Part shown: positions 1 through 10,300 of the stretch, piece after piece
Position numbering within the stretch: position 1 is the stretch's first letter
Layout of the letters: each line of letters opens with the position of its first letter
From: Bacteroidota bacterium
GTDB taxonomy: Bacteria; Bacteroidota; Bacteroidia; Chitinophagales; Chitinophagaceae
Assembly: GCA_018268105.1 (NCBI GenBank)
Contig: JAFDXG010000141.1
Span: 1 to 54,461, forward strand
DNA: 54,461 nt
Reading direction: 5' to 3'
Notes under the pieces: model-generated
What the model saw: the letters and a program-made list of their open reading frames with translations, nothing else
The model's database searches: none
Told to the model about the DNA's origin: nothing
Translations under genes and position numbers: made by a program

Positions 1-156
1 ATAGCTATGGCTACACTCAACCCTGAGGGGATAATAATGCTGGATGGTGAAATATGGAATGCAGAATCTGTTTCAGGAGAAATTAAGGAAGGAGAAAGGG
101 TAAAGGTACGCGAAATGAAAAACCTGAAAGTTTACGTTGAAAAGATTAGTATTTAA
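1..156 (+). CDS. NfeD-like protein, C-terminal end (partial)
   Basis: An open frame enters from the left edge and stops at TAA 154-156; 51 residues are visible. The glycine- and charge-rich beta pattern (NPEGIIMLDGEIWNAES, then EGERVKV, ending LKVYVEKIS) fits the C-terminal OB-fold domain of NfeD proteins, where 'G.a...G...W.A.s' and 'G..V.V' are typical. NfeD proteins are membrane-anchored partners of SPFH/stomatin proteins and are usually encoded directly upstream of a slipin, as here (21-base gap). The membrane and any protease domain lie outside the window, so short and long NfeD forms cannot be told apart. The family call is good because of motif and context. Confidence 0.75.
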   Translation: MAMATLNPEGIIMLDGEIWNAESVSGEIKEGERVKVREMKNLKVYVEKISI

Positions 157-177
157 TTCATAAATAAAACTACAATC

Positions 178-948
178 ATGGAACAATTCCCTATCGGACT
201 CATTGTGCTTCTCGTATTCATTATCCTCATCCTCGGCAATGCCATCCGTATACTGCGTGAATATGAAAGAGGGGTGATATTCAGGCTCGGCCGACTGATT
301 GGAGGTGATGGTGTAAAAGGTCCGGGACTTATCCTGCTTATCCCGGTGATAGATAAGATGGTAAAAGTGAGCCTTAGAGTGGTAGTAATGGATGTACCAA
401 CCCAGGATATCATTACCAGGGATAATGTGTCGGTCAAAGTAAGTGCGGTAGTGTACTGCCGAGTAGTAGAACCACAAAAAGCAGTAGTAGCGGTAGAGAA
501 TTACCTGATGGCTACATCGCAGTTTTCACAAACCACGCTGCGAAGTGTGTTGGGACAATCGGAATTAGACGATCTGCTTTCACAACGTGAAAAGATAAAT
601 ATAAAATTGCAGCAAATCATAGACACGCATACAGAGCCATGGGGTGTTAAAGTATCTAATGTGGAAGTGAAACAGATAGATCTACCCCAGGAGATGCAAA
701 GGGCAATGGCCAAACAGGCAGAAGCCGAAAGAGAAAGAAGAAGTAAAGTAATCGCTGCAGAAGGTGAGTATCAGGCTTCGCAACGCCTGGCTGATGCAGC
801 TAAAGTATTGTCAGATCAGCCCAGTGCTTTAACGTTGCGCTACCTGCAAACCTTACGCGAAATTGCAACTGAAAATAATTCAACTACACTCTTCCCTATA
901 CCTATAGATATATTAAAACCTTTTTTGCATAGACCGGAAGATAAGTAA
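178..948 (+). CDS. Slipin: stomatin-like SPFH/Band 7 membrane protein
   Basis: A 256-residue protein with one N-terminal hydrophobic helix (about residues 5-25), followed by an SPFH/Band 7 domain starting at '[11 protein letters not shown]' and running through '[21 protein letters not shown]'. A charged helical stretch around 180-215 ([20 protein letters not shown]) is the usual oligomerization coiled coil. Slipins form membrane-associated ring or scaffold assemblies and often partner with an NfeD protein, whose gene ends 21 bases upstream. The length and the near-invariant 'AEGEYQAS' helix match prokaryotic stomatins. The ATG at 178 places the membrane helix at the N-terminus as expected. 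Specific function in this organism is unknown; a role in membrane organization or quality control is inferred from the family. Confidence 0.93.
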   Translation: MEQFPIGLIVLLVFIILILGNAIRILREYERGVIFRLGRLIGGDGVKGPGLILLIPVIDKMVKVSLRVVVMDVPTQDIITRDNVSVKVSAVVYCRVVEPQKAVVAVENYLMATSQFSQTTLRSVLGQSELDDLLSQREKINIKLQQIIDTHTEPWGVKVSNVEVKQIDLPQEMQRAMAKQAEAERERRSKVIAAEGEYQASQRLADAAKVLSDQPSALTLRYLQTLREIATENNSTTLFPIPIDILKPFLHRPEDK

Positions 949-968
949 TGTTGAGGTAAGTCTTTTTT

Positions 969-990
969 ACCGCGGAGAACGCAGAGAGAA
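969..990. repeat. Short 'GCGGAGAACGCAGAG' intergenic element
   Basis: The spacer after the slipin gene carries an ACCGCGGAGAACGCAGAGAG tract with two GA-rich half units (GCGGAGAA, GCAGAGAG). It looks like a member of a dispersed intergenic repeat family, but only one copy is visible here, so this is an impression from sequence style. Confidence 0.25.
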
Positions 991-1015
991 TACACTCGGA
1001 GTGCACAATTCAATA

Positions 1016-1023
1016 TATTTTTG
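1016..1023 (+). promoter_or_regulatory. Possible Bacteroidota -7 box (TATTTTTG)
   Basis: TATTTTTG matches the TANNTTTG -7 consensus of Bacteroidota promoters. It ends nine bases before the ATG at 1032, so a transcript from it would have a very short leader. No clear TTG at -33 is seen. Confidence 0.35.
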
Positions 1024-1031
1024 TACCCTGT

Positions 1032-1439
1032 ATGGAAGATATGGATAACCTTTTTTTTACAGTGCCCTATTCTTTTTTTCACATTGATCCGAATGTGAAG
1101 AAGGTATCTTGCTCATATACTGATCTGGCACAGAAAATTACTGCTTCTATCCAACCCGGGACTATAAAAAAAATTGCCGGTGATCTCGGATTAAGTTTCG
1201 TGCCGGTAAAAGAAAAGGAAGGTGAAGTGTGCTTTATCAACAGCGAAGAAGTACGCCCGGAATTCAGGCTCAGTTTTGCACCTGTTGATATTGCCGATTA
1301 TATCTTTGGTGCATATCAAAAACTTTTGCAACAATCACATTTGCAACAATCACCCGATAGTGCTTTATTGAAAATCCCTTATCCGACAGATGCCGCTGAC
1401 TTTTGGGAACTGGTGAAGGCAGGTGAACGGTTAAGATGA
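1032..1439 (+). CDS. Hypothetical protein, 135 residues
   Basis: A small soluble protein without signal peptide or membrane helix. I do not recognize a family. The sequence has the composition of a real protein: a hydrophobic N-terminus (LFFTVPYSFFHID), a mixed middle section with 'IKKIAGDLGLSFVPVKEKEGEVCFINSEEVRPEF', and a helical C-terminus ending in ADFWELVKAGERLR. Alternative start ATG at 1041 would remove three residues. A TANNTTTG-type -7 box sits just upstream, and another precedes the next gene, suggesting single-gene transcription. An in-frame 15-base duplication lies inside the gene (1325-1353). Its neighbours, a slipin and a UbiA fusion, give no clear functional hint. Confidence 0.6.
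   Translation: MEDMDNLFFTVPYSFFHIDPNVKKVSCSYTDLAQKITASIQPGTIKKIAGDLGLSFVPVKEKEGEVCFINSEEVRPEFRLSFAPVDIADYIFGAYQKLLQQSHLQQSPDSALLKIPYPTDAADFWELVKAGERLR
1325..1353 (+). repeat. In-frame tandem 15-base duplication
   Basis: The 14-mer TTTGCAACAATCAC occurs at 1325-1338 and again at 1340-1353, a 15-base tandem unit inside the hypothetical gene. It duplicates five codons (LQQSH/LQQSP), so it changes length without shifting frame. This looks like a slippage or recent duplication event. Confidence 0.8.
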
Positions 1440-1499
1440 TTATCCCGAAATCATATAAAATAAGGGCAGATACGGGTAAATATGAGAAGAAGAATGAAC

Positions 1500-1507
1500 T
1501 AATTTTG
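1500..1507 (+). promoter_or_regulatory. Possible -7 box (TAATTTTG) for the UbiA fusion gene
   Basis: TAATTTTG fits TANNTTTG and lies 26 bases before the ATG at 1534, a sensible leader length. No convincing -33 TTG is seen, which is common in this phylum. Confidence 0.4.
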
Positions 1508-1533
1508 CATCTGTATTTTAATGCGTAAACAAT

Positions 1534-3060
1534 ATGGCACAACGAAGCAAAAAAGAAGTTCTTGATTACCTGAACCAAGCAGAAGTAGCTGCAGTTGGAA
1601 CTTCAAATATGGGTACCCCGCGTCAGAGAATGATGCATTTTGGAGCAGATGAAAATTTCAACCTATATGTCAGCAGCCTGAAAGGCGATCCCAAGATCAT
1701 TCAGTGGAGTAATATACCAGAAACTGCCCTGTTGATTCACCAGGGTCCAACTTTCATGGAAATGGAAGAATGTGAAATCATAGGCAGGGCTGAAATTATT
1801 CACAACAAAGATGATCGGGAAAAAGCGCTTGAGATAATGAAACTACGTTCTCCAATAGTTGCCAATTTTTTTCAAATAGGTGCTACAGACAGGCTTGATT
1901 TTATTCGAATCAAACCCTTCATAGTCAAATATCGTTATGTGCCTGAAATATTGCAGGGAGAAGCGCCTACCATTTTTGAGTTTCCGGAAAACCGCAGCAC
2001 ATACAGCCCCTGGGACGACCTGAAATCAAAAGCGAGTGCCTGGAAAGAAGCAGTAAGGCCATTGTCATTAACAGCATCGCTCATTCCGATTTTATTGGGT
2101 GGCGTAATTGCTTTTTCAGTGTCTGGAAACTTCAACTGGTTTTTGTTTTTACTGACATTGGCCGGGGGATTGATGATACAGGCGGGAACTAATATGATTA
2201 ACGACTGGAAAGATGCAGAACGCGACAATGAAAATGTAGAAGGGATCCGGCCGTTTACCGGCGGATCAAAAATGATCCAACTCGGATTGGTTTCCAGGTC
2301 CGATATGGGATTTTTTGGAATTATACTGAGCATCTCCGCTGCACTGATCGGGATATATCTGACCTTCAAAACCGGGTGGGGCCTTATACCCTTAATAGCT
2401 TACGGAGCATTGGCAGGAATCTTTTACACGAGTGAAAAAGGAAAATTTTCTTTTATCAATATGGCACCCGGGTTAGCGGAGTTTTTGATAGCCACAACTT
2501 ATGGCGTGTTGATGACCATGGGTGCATTCTACGTGCAGACGGGTTATTTTTCATTACAGGTATTTTTGCTTTCGCTCCCCGTAGCATTGCTCATAACAAA
2601 CGTACTCGTAATTAATCAGTTTCAGGATGCTGCTTCCGACCAGAAGTCGAAGAAAAATACATTGGTGGTAAGATGGGGAAAATCAAAAGCAAAGAATTTA
2701 TTGATAAGCTTTTTTGTTGCCTCATATACTATTTTATTGTTGCTACCAATATTCGGTTATGCTCCTTTCACCTTATATTTTACTTTTTTTTCGCTGCCTT
2801 TTGCAGTGAAGGCCATTCGCTATATTCAAAACAATTATTTAAAAACTTCCATGGACCTGATTTCGGGGAATGCGCATACAGCAATTGCACATTTATTCAC
2901 GGGACTTTTGCTGGTATTTGCCTTTTTACTGGACAGTAAAAATATCACCTTTTCACTCATATTTCTGGCAGGGTCCATATTGCTGGTGACCTGGGTATGG
3001 AATTATATTGAGCATAAAAGGAAAGATATGGAGCAATTCAGGCTGGCGGTAAAACAGTAG
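1534..3060 (+). CDS. Fusion of a pyridoxamine-phosphate-oxidase-like flavin domain to a UbiA prenyltransferase
   Basis: A 508-residue two-domain protein. Residues 1 to about 145 resemble the PNPOx-like split-barrel (VAAVGTSNMGTPRQRMMHF, then a strand-rich section ending 'FIRIKPFIVKYRYV'), a fold that binds FMN or F420. Residues from about 165 onward form a polytopic UbiA-type prenyltransferase. Its first aspartate-rich motif is N223-D224-x2-D227-x3-D231, and the second is N361-x3-D365-x3-D369, the Mg-diphosphate binding pair of the superfamily. The UbiA part most resembles MenA-like enzymes that prenylate 1,4-dihydroxy-2-naphthoate, but no men genes are nearby, so the acceptor is unknown. The PNPOx domain is not part of standard MenA. 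The next gene starts two bases after the stop, so the two are probably co-transcribed. Frame is open across the junction, arguing against an annotation artefact. Confidence 0.85.
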   Translation: MAQRSKKEVLDYLNQAEVAAVGTSNMGTPRQRMMHFGADENFNLYVSSLKGDPKIIQWSNIPETALLIHQGPTFMEMEECEIIGRAEIIHNKDDREKALEIMKLRSPIVANFFQIGATDRLDFIRIKPFIVKYRYVPEILQGEAPTIFEFPENRSTYSPWDDLKSKASAWKEAVRPLSLTASLIPILLGGVIAFSVSGNFNWFLFLLTLAGGLMIQAGTNMINDWKDAERDNENVEGIRPFTGGSKMIQLGLVSRSDMGFFGIILSISAALIGIYLTFKTGWGLIPLIAYGALAGIFYTSEKGKFSFINMAPGLAEFLIATTYGVLMTMGAFYVQTGYFSLQVFLLSLPVALLITNVLVINQFQDAASDQKSKKNTLVVRWGKSKAKNLLISFFVASYTILLLLPIFGYAPFTLYFTFFSLPFAVKAIRYIQNNYLKTSMDLISGNAHTAIAHLFTGLLLVFAFLLDSKNITFSLIFLAGSILLVTWVWNYIEHKRKDMEQFRLAVKQ

Positions 3061-3062
3061 AG

Positions 3063-4007
3063 ATGAAAAAGTGGATAGTAATTTCATTTTTTATTATTGT
3101 TGCTTTTTTAATAACAGCGTATGCATTTCTGCAAGGTTCAAAAGTAATAAGCAAATCTGTAGTTATTAATACTACAAGATCTTCACTATACAGGTTATTA
3201 TTAAACGAACAAAGTATTGCAAAATGGTGGCCGGGAACAATTGACAGTACTGCAACAGGTAATCAGTTTTTATTGCATAACCGGAGTTATAAGATTATAG
3301 ATAATAATTTAACACTTCTGCCGGTTACAATTACCTACGGTAATGAAATAATACACAGTACCCTATACCTGTTACAGGCTGATCCGGATAATGTTCGCCT
3401 TGAGTGGACAGCAACCATACCTTCTACATCAAACCCAATCAAAAAAGTCAGTAACTATTTTGATTCGAAAGAGATTTCGGATGACATGGATAATATTTTT
3501 TCTAAAATAAAAACCTATTTCTCTGAAGAAAAAAACATCTATGGTCTTAGCATTGCTCACCAGTTGATTGTTGATTCTACTTTTGTTTTTACCCAAAAAA
3601 TATCACCAGTTTATCCTTCAACTGATTTTATATATGGTTTGATCGCCAGGCTCAGAACTTACTCAAAAAAATATAATGTTGCTGAAACGAATTATCCCAT
3701 TCTGAATATTAGTCTTTTGGATTCCACAAACTATCTTGTAAAAGTAGCTTTACCAGTCAACAAGTCAGTTCCATCGGGAACAGATATTGAAAGCAAACGA
3801 ATGCCGGTGAATGTAAACATACTAATGGCAGAAGTAAAAGGCGGCCCTCATACGGCCGAAAAAGCATTTGAACAACTCCGGTTGTATATCAGTGACCACC
3901 ATGCACACATTCCTGGATTGCCATTCTTTTCATTAGTAACGGATCGTTCTAAAGAATCCGACACTACAAAATGGATAACCAGGATATATTTCCCGGTAAG
4001 ACAATAA
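3063..4007 (+). CDS. Membrane-anchored SRPBCC domain protein with a GyrI/AraC-effector-like C-terminus
   Basis: A 314-residue protein. Residues 5-25 are a hydrophobic anchor. Residues about 30-150 look like an SRPBCC/polyketide-cyclase-type domain (VVINTTRSSLYRLLLNEQSIAKWWPG, the typical 'W.p' start). Residues about 155-310 look like a GyrI-like/AraC effector-binding domain, with the helix-strand pattern 'AEVKGGPHTAEKAFEQLRLYISDHHAHIPGLPFF' and a final strand 'TKWITRIYFPV'. Both folds bind small hydrophobic ligands. This SRPBCC-GyrI arrangement recurs in Bacteroidota, function unknown. The gene begins two bases after the UbiA fusion stop, so a ligand-sensing or chaperone role towards the prenylated product is conceivable but is inference. 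The 3' end converges on the FG-GAP gene with only five bases between. Confidence 0.65.
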   Translation: MKKWIVISFFIIVAFLITAYAFLQGSKVISKSVVINTTRSSLYRLLLNEQSIAKWWPGTIDSTATGNQFLLHNRSYKIIDNNLTLLPVTITYGNEIIHSTLYLLQADPDNVRLEWTATIPSTSNPIKKVSNYFDSKEISDDMDNIFSKIKTYFSEEKNIYGLSIAHQLIVDSTFVFTQKISPVYPSTDFIYGLIARLRTYSKKYNVAETNYPILNISLLDSTNYLVKVALPVNKSVPSGTDIESKRMPVNVNILMAEVKGGPHTAEKAFEQLRLYISDHHAHIPGLPFFSLVTDRSKESDTTKWITRIYFPVRQ

Positions 4008-4012
4008 CATTA

Positions 4013-7000
4013 CTACTTCATGTCCTTTTCAAACCGGATGATCATCGCACTGTCATTATTTCTAACCAGGATATATGCGGGTTTACCTGAAATTTTAATC
4101 GGCGCTATTTTCCTGACTTGTCCTTTTACCACCAGTCCATTGATATTTTCTGCCGATAATTTATCATTCCCGTGATTAACCAGCATAGTGCCATAGTCCG
4201 CATCGTATCTTCCGGCTGATATTGTATTGTAATAATAATTAGAAGCCGCCAATATATCAGGCATACTGTCCCTGTTGCTGTAAATGATTGCCGCATTACG
4301 GATCTGACTTAATTGTGCCTGCCAGGGGAGATCCTGCAGAGTAAAATTATTTTTCCCGTCATTAATCAGTATAGCACTGGAAAAATAACTTGCAGTGAAT
4401 AATGCAGCACTATTAATTTTTTGAGGTGAAAATAAATCTTTCAAATCCGAATGTGCAAACTCTCCGGCATCTCTGTATTTTTTCTTAAGTGATGGCATTT
4501 GTTTTTCCAACTCATATTTGGAAGCAAGTAGAACTTCTTTATTGCCTGTATAATAGGTCACAACCTGTTCTTTTTTCCCGTCATCATCAAAATCGTTGAA
4601 ATACATACGCACGGGGTGTTCCGATGAAGCTTGAAATCTGTTATTCAGTCCCAGGTTACCTGCAATAAAGTCCACATCCCCATCATGATCAATATCAACG
4701 GGTACAATACAATTCCACCAGCCCCTTTTTTCTGTCAATACCTTTTTTGTAAAAAAACCATTCTCATTCATAAAAGCATATATACTACCCCATTCGCAAC
4801 AAACAATGAGATCATCATCGCCATCCTTATCTGCATCGCACCAAACCGCGTCTGTAACCATACCGATTCCAGAAAGCTCCGCAGCAATTTTTTTTGTAAC
4901 ATCTGTAAATTTGCCTCTACCATTATTTTGCAGTAGATAGGATGCCGGTATTTCTCCATAGTTCCAGGGAACAGTTCTTCCACCTAAAAACACATCAGCA
5001 TAACCATCTTTGTTAAAATCACAGGCAACTATACACGAAGAAGTACTGGTTATTCCGTTAAAAGCGCTATCAGATTTAAGGAAATCTCCCTTACCGTTAT
5101 TTAAGTATACCCGGGGAAGCAAATGTTTATCTGAACCATAAAATTCATTTCCACCCGATGCTACCAGTAAATCAGGATTTCCATCATTATTAATATCAGC
5201 AAATATGGCATCTACATCTTCGTACATGCTGTCCGCCATCAAAGCAGGCTGGAGTTTTCTTATAAAAGTTCCGTTTTGTTTTTGAATAAATATTGCACTT
5301 TGAAATGTTTTAGCTCCGCCAATAAATACATCATCCAACCCATCATGGTTAATATCGCCTACAGCCAGCGCCGGACCTTCTGCAGAAACTTCATGCGGCA
5401 ATAAAGGTTCCCGGATGAACTCATTAAAATCATTTTCTTTATGTAAAAACTGAAATTTTGTTGCTCTCGTTATATCGTGTGCAATCACACCTGCGGTTTT
5501 ATTAAACCGGTTGAAAAAAGTATAATCAAAATAGGGTAAACCATTTTGATATGTAAATGATTGTTCAGCTTGTGTTGTATCCAGATTTATTTTTTGATAA
5601 CTATTATCGGGCCATATCAAAAAGGCAGAGTCAACTTTCACCTGTTTCAACCCAACAAGCACCGGGGTTTCCATGCTCGACATAAAACCTTTCACAGGAT
5701 TCTTTTCATAAGTGTGTAATGCATTACCTGAACATACCAGTAATTTAGCACCTATGGCATTGGGGTTCATAGCTGAACCATGAAGAGATATACTTACAGA
5801 AGAATGTTTGTTTCCATCAGAAGTTTTATTCTCATATAGCATAGCAAACTCATTAATATTGTTTACTGCAATATCTATATCTCCGTCATTATCAAAATCG
5901 GCATATACGGCTCCATTTGAAAAAGTTGATGGATTATCTCCTACCCTGTCGGCTATGTCTTCAAATTTTAAATCAGTGCTATTCTTAAAAAAGCGGTTAG
6001 GAATTTTTATTTCAGGAAATTTTTTAACCTGTTCAATATCTTCCTTTTTAATATTATTTGTTTGCAGTTTTCTGTTGTTCAGAAAATTTACATAATCCAT
6101 ATCATTTAACCGTGTTGGTATTCCATTTGAGATGAACAGGTCTTTCAACCCGTCATTATCAAAATCTATCCATAGAGGAGACCAGCTCCAGTCAGTTGCA
6201 GCAATTCCCGAGTAAAATCCTATTTCACTAAAAACCCCATTGCGTCTGTTGTATTGCAGCATATTCCTGGAATACTGGTAGCTGTATCCATATCTTATTT
6301 TATCCCAAAAAATATCATAGTCGTCATCACCAAGAGACCGTTTTAATATATAAGGGTTGTCAGACAGCATATCAAGTGTTACTATTTCAGGATAGCCGTC
6401 ATTGTTAGCATCAGCAATATCTACCCCCATTGAAAATTTACTGGTATGCATCATTCTTTCAGTGCTTTCATCTTTAAATTTTCCGTTTTTCTGATTAATA
6501 TAGAGGTAATCATTTTCGTGAAAGTCGTTGCCTATATATATATCCGGCCAGCCATCAAGGTTAATATCTGAGACGGCAATCCCTAATCCATAACCAATTG
6601 ACGAACTGTTAATGCCTGACGATACTGTAATATCAGTAAAATAATTTCCGTCATTTCTATAGAGCCGGTCTCCAGCAAGTGTATCAAAAGTGCCGGTAAA
6701 CCTGTTGCGCGGTGCAAATGAAGCATCATGATGAACAGTAGAGTTGAGGAGGTACATATCCAGGTCGCCATCCATATCCATATCAAAAAATGCTGCCTGG
6801 GTACTAAACCCGGAAAAATTAAGCCCATATTCTTTCGATTTATCTTCATAAAAGGGCACTCCATTCCGAATTCCTTTGCAAATTAATAATTGATTATGGC
6901 TGTTTAGGTTTTTGAATTTACCCACTTTGCAGACATAAATATCAGGCAAGCCGTCATTGTTGATATCAACCACACTCACTCCTGTAGACCATCCATGGTC

Positions 7001-7330
7001 CTGCGGGATATCGGCCTCTTTTGTTACATCCTCAAACTTTAAATTCCCTTTATTAAGGAATAGTTTATTTTCACCCTGGTTAGAAGCAAAAAATAAATCC
7101 GTCAACCCGTCATTATTAAAATCGCCGGCGCCAATACCTGATCCGTTATAGAAATACAAATAATTCATCATATTGAGGGTATCCGTTGGAGTAAGAGTAT
7201 TGCTGAAGTTTAATCCTGTTGTATTATGATCTAAAACAAGAAAAATCGGCGGCTGAGTTTTATTTTGACAGTTGCAGAAAACTAATATTGCAAATAAGTA
7301 CCCAATTATTCTAATGTTCCTGATTGCCAT
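4013..7330 (-). CDS. Giant FG-GAP/VCBS repeat protein with central ASPIC/UnbV domain (copy 2)
   Basis: A 1105-residue exported protein; the N-terminus (MAIRNIRIIGYLFAILVFCNC) is a signal with cysteines at 19 and 21, so lipidation is possible but the lipobox is poor. Seven calcium-type Asp loops of form DxNxDGxxD lie at about residues 70-486 (for example DFNNDGLTD, DINNDGLPD, DMDMDGDLD). An ASPIC/UnbV segment follows at about 510-585 (IGAKLLV ... GFMSS ... FLIWPDNSYQK). A second set at about 659-1050 has six good loops and a degenerate seventh (SNRDSMPD). This suggests two seven-bladed propellers around UnbV. It is last in the susC-susD-FG-GAP-FG-GAP operon, 11 bases after its paralog. Such proteins are surface or periplasmic; ligand unknown. 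Confidence 0.9.
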   Translation of the reverse strand: MAIRNIRIIGYLFAILVFCNCQNKTQPPIFLVLDHNTTGLNFSNTLTPTDTLNMMNYLYFYNGSGIGAGDFNNDGLTDLFFASNQGENKLFLNKGNLKFEDVTKEADIPQDHGWSTGVSVVDINNDGLPDIYVCKVGKFKNLNSHNQLLICKGIRNGVPFYEDKSKEYGLNFSGFSTQAAFFDMDMDGDLDMYLLNSTVHHDASFAPRNRFTGTFDTLAGDRLYRNDGNYFTDITVSSGINSSSIGYGLGIAVSDINLDGWPDIYIGNDFHENDYLYINQKNGKFKDESTERMMHTSKFSMGVDIADANNDGYPEIVTLDMLSDNPYILKRSLGDDDYDIFWDKIRYGYSYQYSRNMLQYNRRNGVFSEIGFYSGIAATDWSWSPLWIDFDNDGLKDLFISNGIPTRLNDMDYVNFLNNRKLQTNNIKKEDIEQVKKFPEIKIPNRFFKNSTDLKFEDIADRVGDNPSTFSNGAVYADFDNDGDIDIAVNNINEFAMLYENKTSDGNKHSSVSISLHGSAMNPNAIGAKLLVCSGNALHTYEKNPVKGFMSSMETPVLVGLKQVKVDSAFLIWPDNSYQKINLDTTQAEQSFTYQNGLPYFDYTFFNRFNKTAGVIAHDITRATKFQFLHKENDFNEFIREPLLPHEVSAEGPALAVGDINHDGLDDVFIGGAKTFQSAIFIQKQNGTFIRKLQPALMADSMYEDVDAIFADINNDGNPDLLVASGGNEFYGSDKHLLPRVYLNNGKGDFLKSDSAFNGITSTSSCIVACDFNKDGYADVFLGGRTVPWNYGEIPASYLLQNNGRGKFTDVTKKIAAELSGIGMVTDAVWCDADKDGDDDLIVCCEWGSIYAFMNENGFFTKKVLTEKRGWWNCIVPVDIDHDGDVDFIAGNLGLNNRFQASSEHPVRMYFNDFDDDGKKEQVVTYYTGNKEVLLASKYELEKQMPSLKKKYRDAGEFAHSDLKDLFSPQKINSAALFTASYFSSAILINDGKNNFTLQDLPWQAQLSQIRNAAIIYSNRDSMPDILAASNYYYNTISAGRYDADYGTMLVNHGNDKLSAENINGLVVKGQVRKIAPIKISGKPAYILVRNNDSAMIIRFEKDMK

Positions 7331-7341
7331 GTAACATTCTA

Positions 7342-10300
7342 TTATTGCTTAGCATCGGAATTCAACTTGTATAATACTGGAAATTCATTGTTTTGAAGAA
7401 ATAACAAATGTACCCCTCTGCTGTTTCTGATTTCAACAATATCCCTTATTTCACCCCGCATGTTAAATCCGGTATTTTTTGCAGTTAGCCAGCAAAATTT
7501 ACCATTACCTTCATTAATAAGTATATCTCCAAAACTTGCATCCAGTTTTTCAAATTGTGGTAATAAACCGAATTGATTACCCCCCGAAACAAGGTCTGTT
7601 TTTCCATCACCGTTAATATCTATTGGCAATACAACATTCACACTTGACAATTGCATCATGGGTGGCAATTTTTGCAACGTAAAATTTCCATCTCCATTAT
7701 TGATAGCAATACAAGAAGCCGTATAATTAAATTCCTTTACCTGTGATGCCTTTAACATATCCTGTGAAAGAAGCTCCTGGATAGACTTAGTGGCGTATTG
7801 CTCATTTTTAAGATTGCTCCGCCTCAAGAAAGGAAGTTGCTCCTGTAAATCGTGTTTCAAAAAAACTGGCATATCCTTACCATCAATAGTGTATGTCATT
7901 ATTTTGTCCAGGTATCCATTTTTATCAAAATCATTAAGCCAAAGTTTTACAGGATGAGTTGAATCCGGTTTCAGGTAAAAATTCTCTCCCATATTACCAA
8001 GTATCAAGTCAGTTTTTCCATCGTTATTTACATCAGTGGCAACAACCGTTTGCCACCACCCGAAAAGGGTATTAATATTAGTTTTTATTTCTTCAAAATG
8101 TCCATTCCGATATGAAAATATACGTGGCGCCATCCATTCGCCAACAATAATCAGATCCTTGTGTTTGTCACCCGTTACATCTTCCCAAAGAGCACCGGTG
8201 ACCATACCAATATTGGCTATATCTTTATTTTTATCAGCAGCCATATCTGTGAAATGCCCTTTGCCGTCGTTCACAAACAAATAGCTTTGAGGATCTTTTC
8301 CATAAACCCCGGGATAATTCCTTGCACCTATAAAAAGATCTGGCGATCCGTCATTATTAAAATCATTGGCAATAGCTACCGAAATATTCATGCTCATATT
8401 TGGAAAAGCAGACCCGTCAAGGGTAAACTCTCCTTTGCCGTCATTTTTATATAATCTCAGTTGCAATTCCCGGCTCAATATACCGATGGAATTTCCACCA
8501 GGACATATCAGCAAATCATTATCTCCATCACCATCGCAATCAAAAAACAAGACGGCAGTATCTTCAAAAGAGTCAAAACCCTCAAAAGATTTTTCAGACT
8601 TTATAATAAATTTTCCATCTTTAGTTTGTATATACAATTGACCGGGTGTACCAGACGCTCCTCCAATATATATATCTTCAAGTCCATCGCCATTAACATC
8701 AGCTACAGCGGCTTTTGGGCCTTCCCGTGACAAAATCCTGGGAATACCAGGCTCAGCGTTGAAATCAACATAGTCATTTTCAATATGCTTCCTGAAGAAA
8801 GAAAGCTCCTGTACAAAGCAGGTAGAAGTTGGGGAAACTATCTTTATTTCTATAGGACGTGTACTGCTTTTAGTTTGGTCAATGGTGTGTACCACGTTTA
8901 TTGCTGGTGTAACTAAAGTGCTGTAGCTCTTATCAGGCCAGGTAATTACCATTGAATCTACCTTTGTTTGTGAGCCTAAACCAAAAATTATTTTGTAGTC
9001 TACCGAAGATTGAAAACCACGGCTTGGAACTAACTCCCTTGTAAGCAATTCCTTACCTCTATATAATTTTACTGTGCTGCCAATGGCAAAAGTATTTTTT
9101 TCTTTTCCTCTTAAGACCACCCCAATAAAATTATTTTTGTTGATCTCTCTGGAATTATTTTTATATACAGATGCCAACTGGTTTTCATTATTAATAATTA
9201 AATCGAGATCACCATCATTATCGAGATCGCCATAAGCTGCCCCGTTGGCAAATGAAGACTGATTCATTCCCCAGTCCTTAGCTATATCTGTGAATCTCAA
9301 GTCATGATCATTTCGGAATACCTTATTGGGGATTGAAACTCTGGGAATTTGCTGAAGCACTTTATCTATTTCATCTTTTTTACCACTCAGGGCCATTTTT
9401 TGCATTACCTCATTAGCAAAATAATCCATGAAGTCAAGATTTGTAACATCTCTGTTTACACCATTACAAACCAGTAAATCATTCCAGCCGTCATTATCCA
9501 TATCGAACATTAATGCACCCCAGCTCCAGTCTGTTGCCGATACACCACTATAATTTGCGATATCAATAAACTTTCCATTTTGATTATTAAGTTGCAAACA
9601 ATTCTTGGTGTACTGATAATAAAACCCCGACTCAAGTTTGCTATTAAAAAGACTAATATTGTCAAAAGAACCCATAGTTTTAAGGCGATAGTCTGTACCC
9701 GCCAGCATATCAGTAGAAAATAGGTCGGGATAACCATCATTATTTATATCTGCAATATCGGCACCCATTGACGAATAACTTGTATGTTGAAACCAATCTT
9801 CCAGTTCGTCTTTGAATGTACCATTTTTTTGATTGATATACAGATAATCCCGTTCGTAAGAATCATTGGACACAAATACATCGGGCCAACCGTCTCCATT
9901 AATATCTCCAACAGAAACGCCAAGACCAAAACTAATAAGTCCTCCATGGATACCGGCATCTTTTGTTACTTCTTTAAAAAATCCATTGTCATTTCTATAT
10001 AAATGATCTCCGCCTCCTTTTAGAAAACCGGCAACATTCCATGCACTATCAGGAAGGTCCCTATTGTTTGCAAAATTTAGCTGATTAATTGGTATCGGGC
10101 TGTTGTTAACCATAAAGCAATCCAGGTCCCCGTCCAAATCATAATCAAAAAATGATACCTGCGTAGTATAGGCAGATATATCTAACCCATAATTAGCAGC
10201 AGATTCGGTAAAACTAAGATTATGATTATTGATGTAAAGTTTATTTCGCCTGTTGCCATCCCGCATATGACCCGAGTTGCAAATATAAATATCAAGCCAA

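Noticed and set aside
8036..8730. Several plus-strand frames inside the FG-GAP gene
   Set aside because: Shadow frames caused by biased codon use of the Asp-rich repeats on the other strand; no signal or family features.
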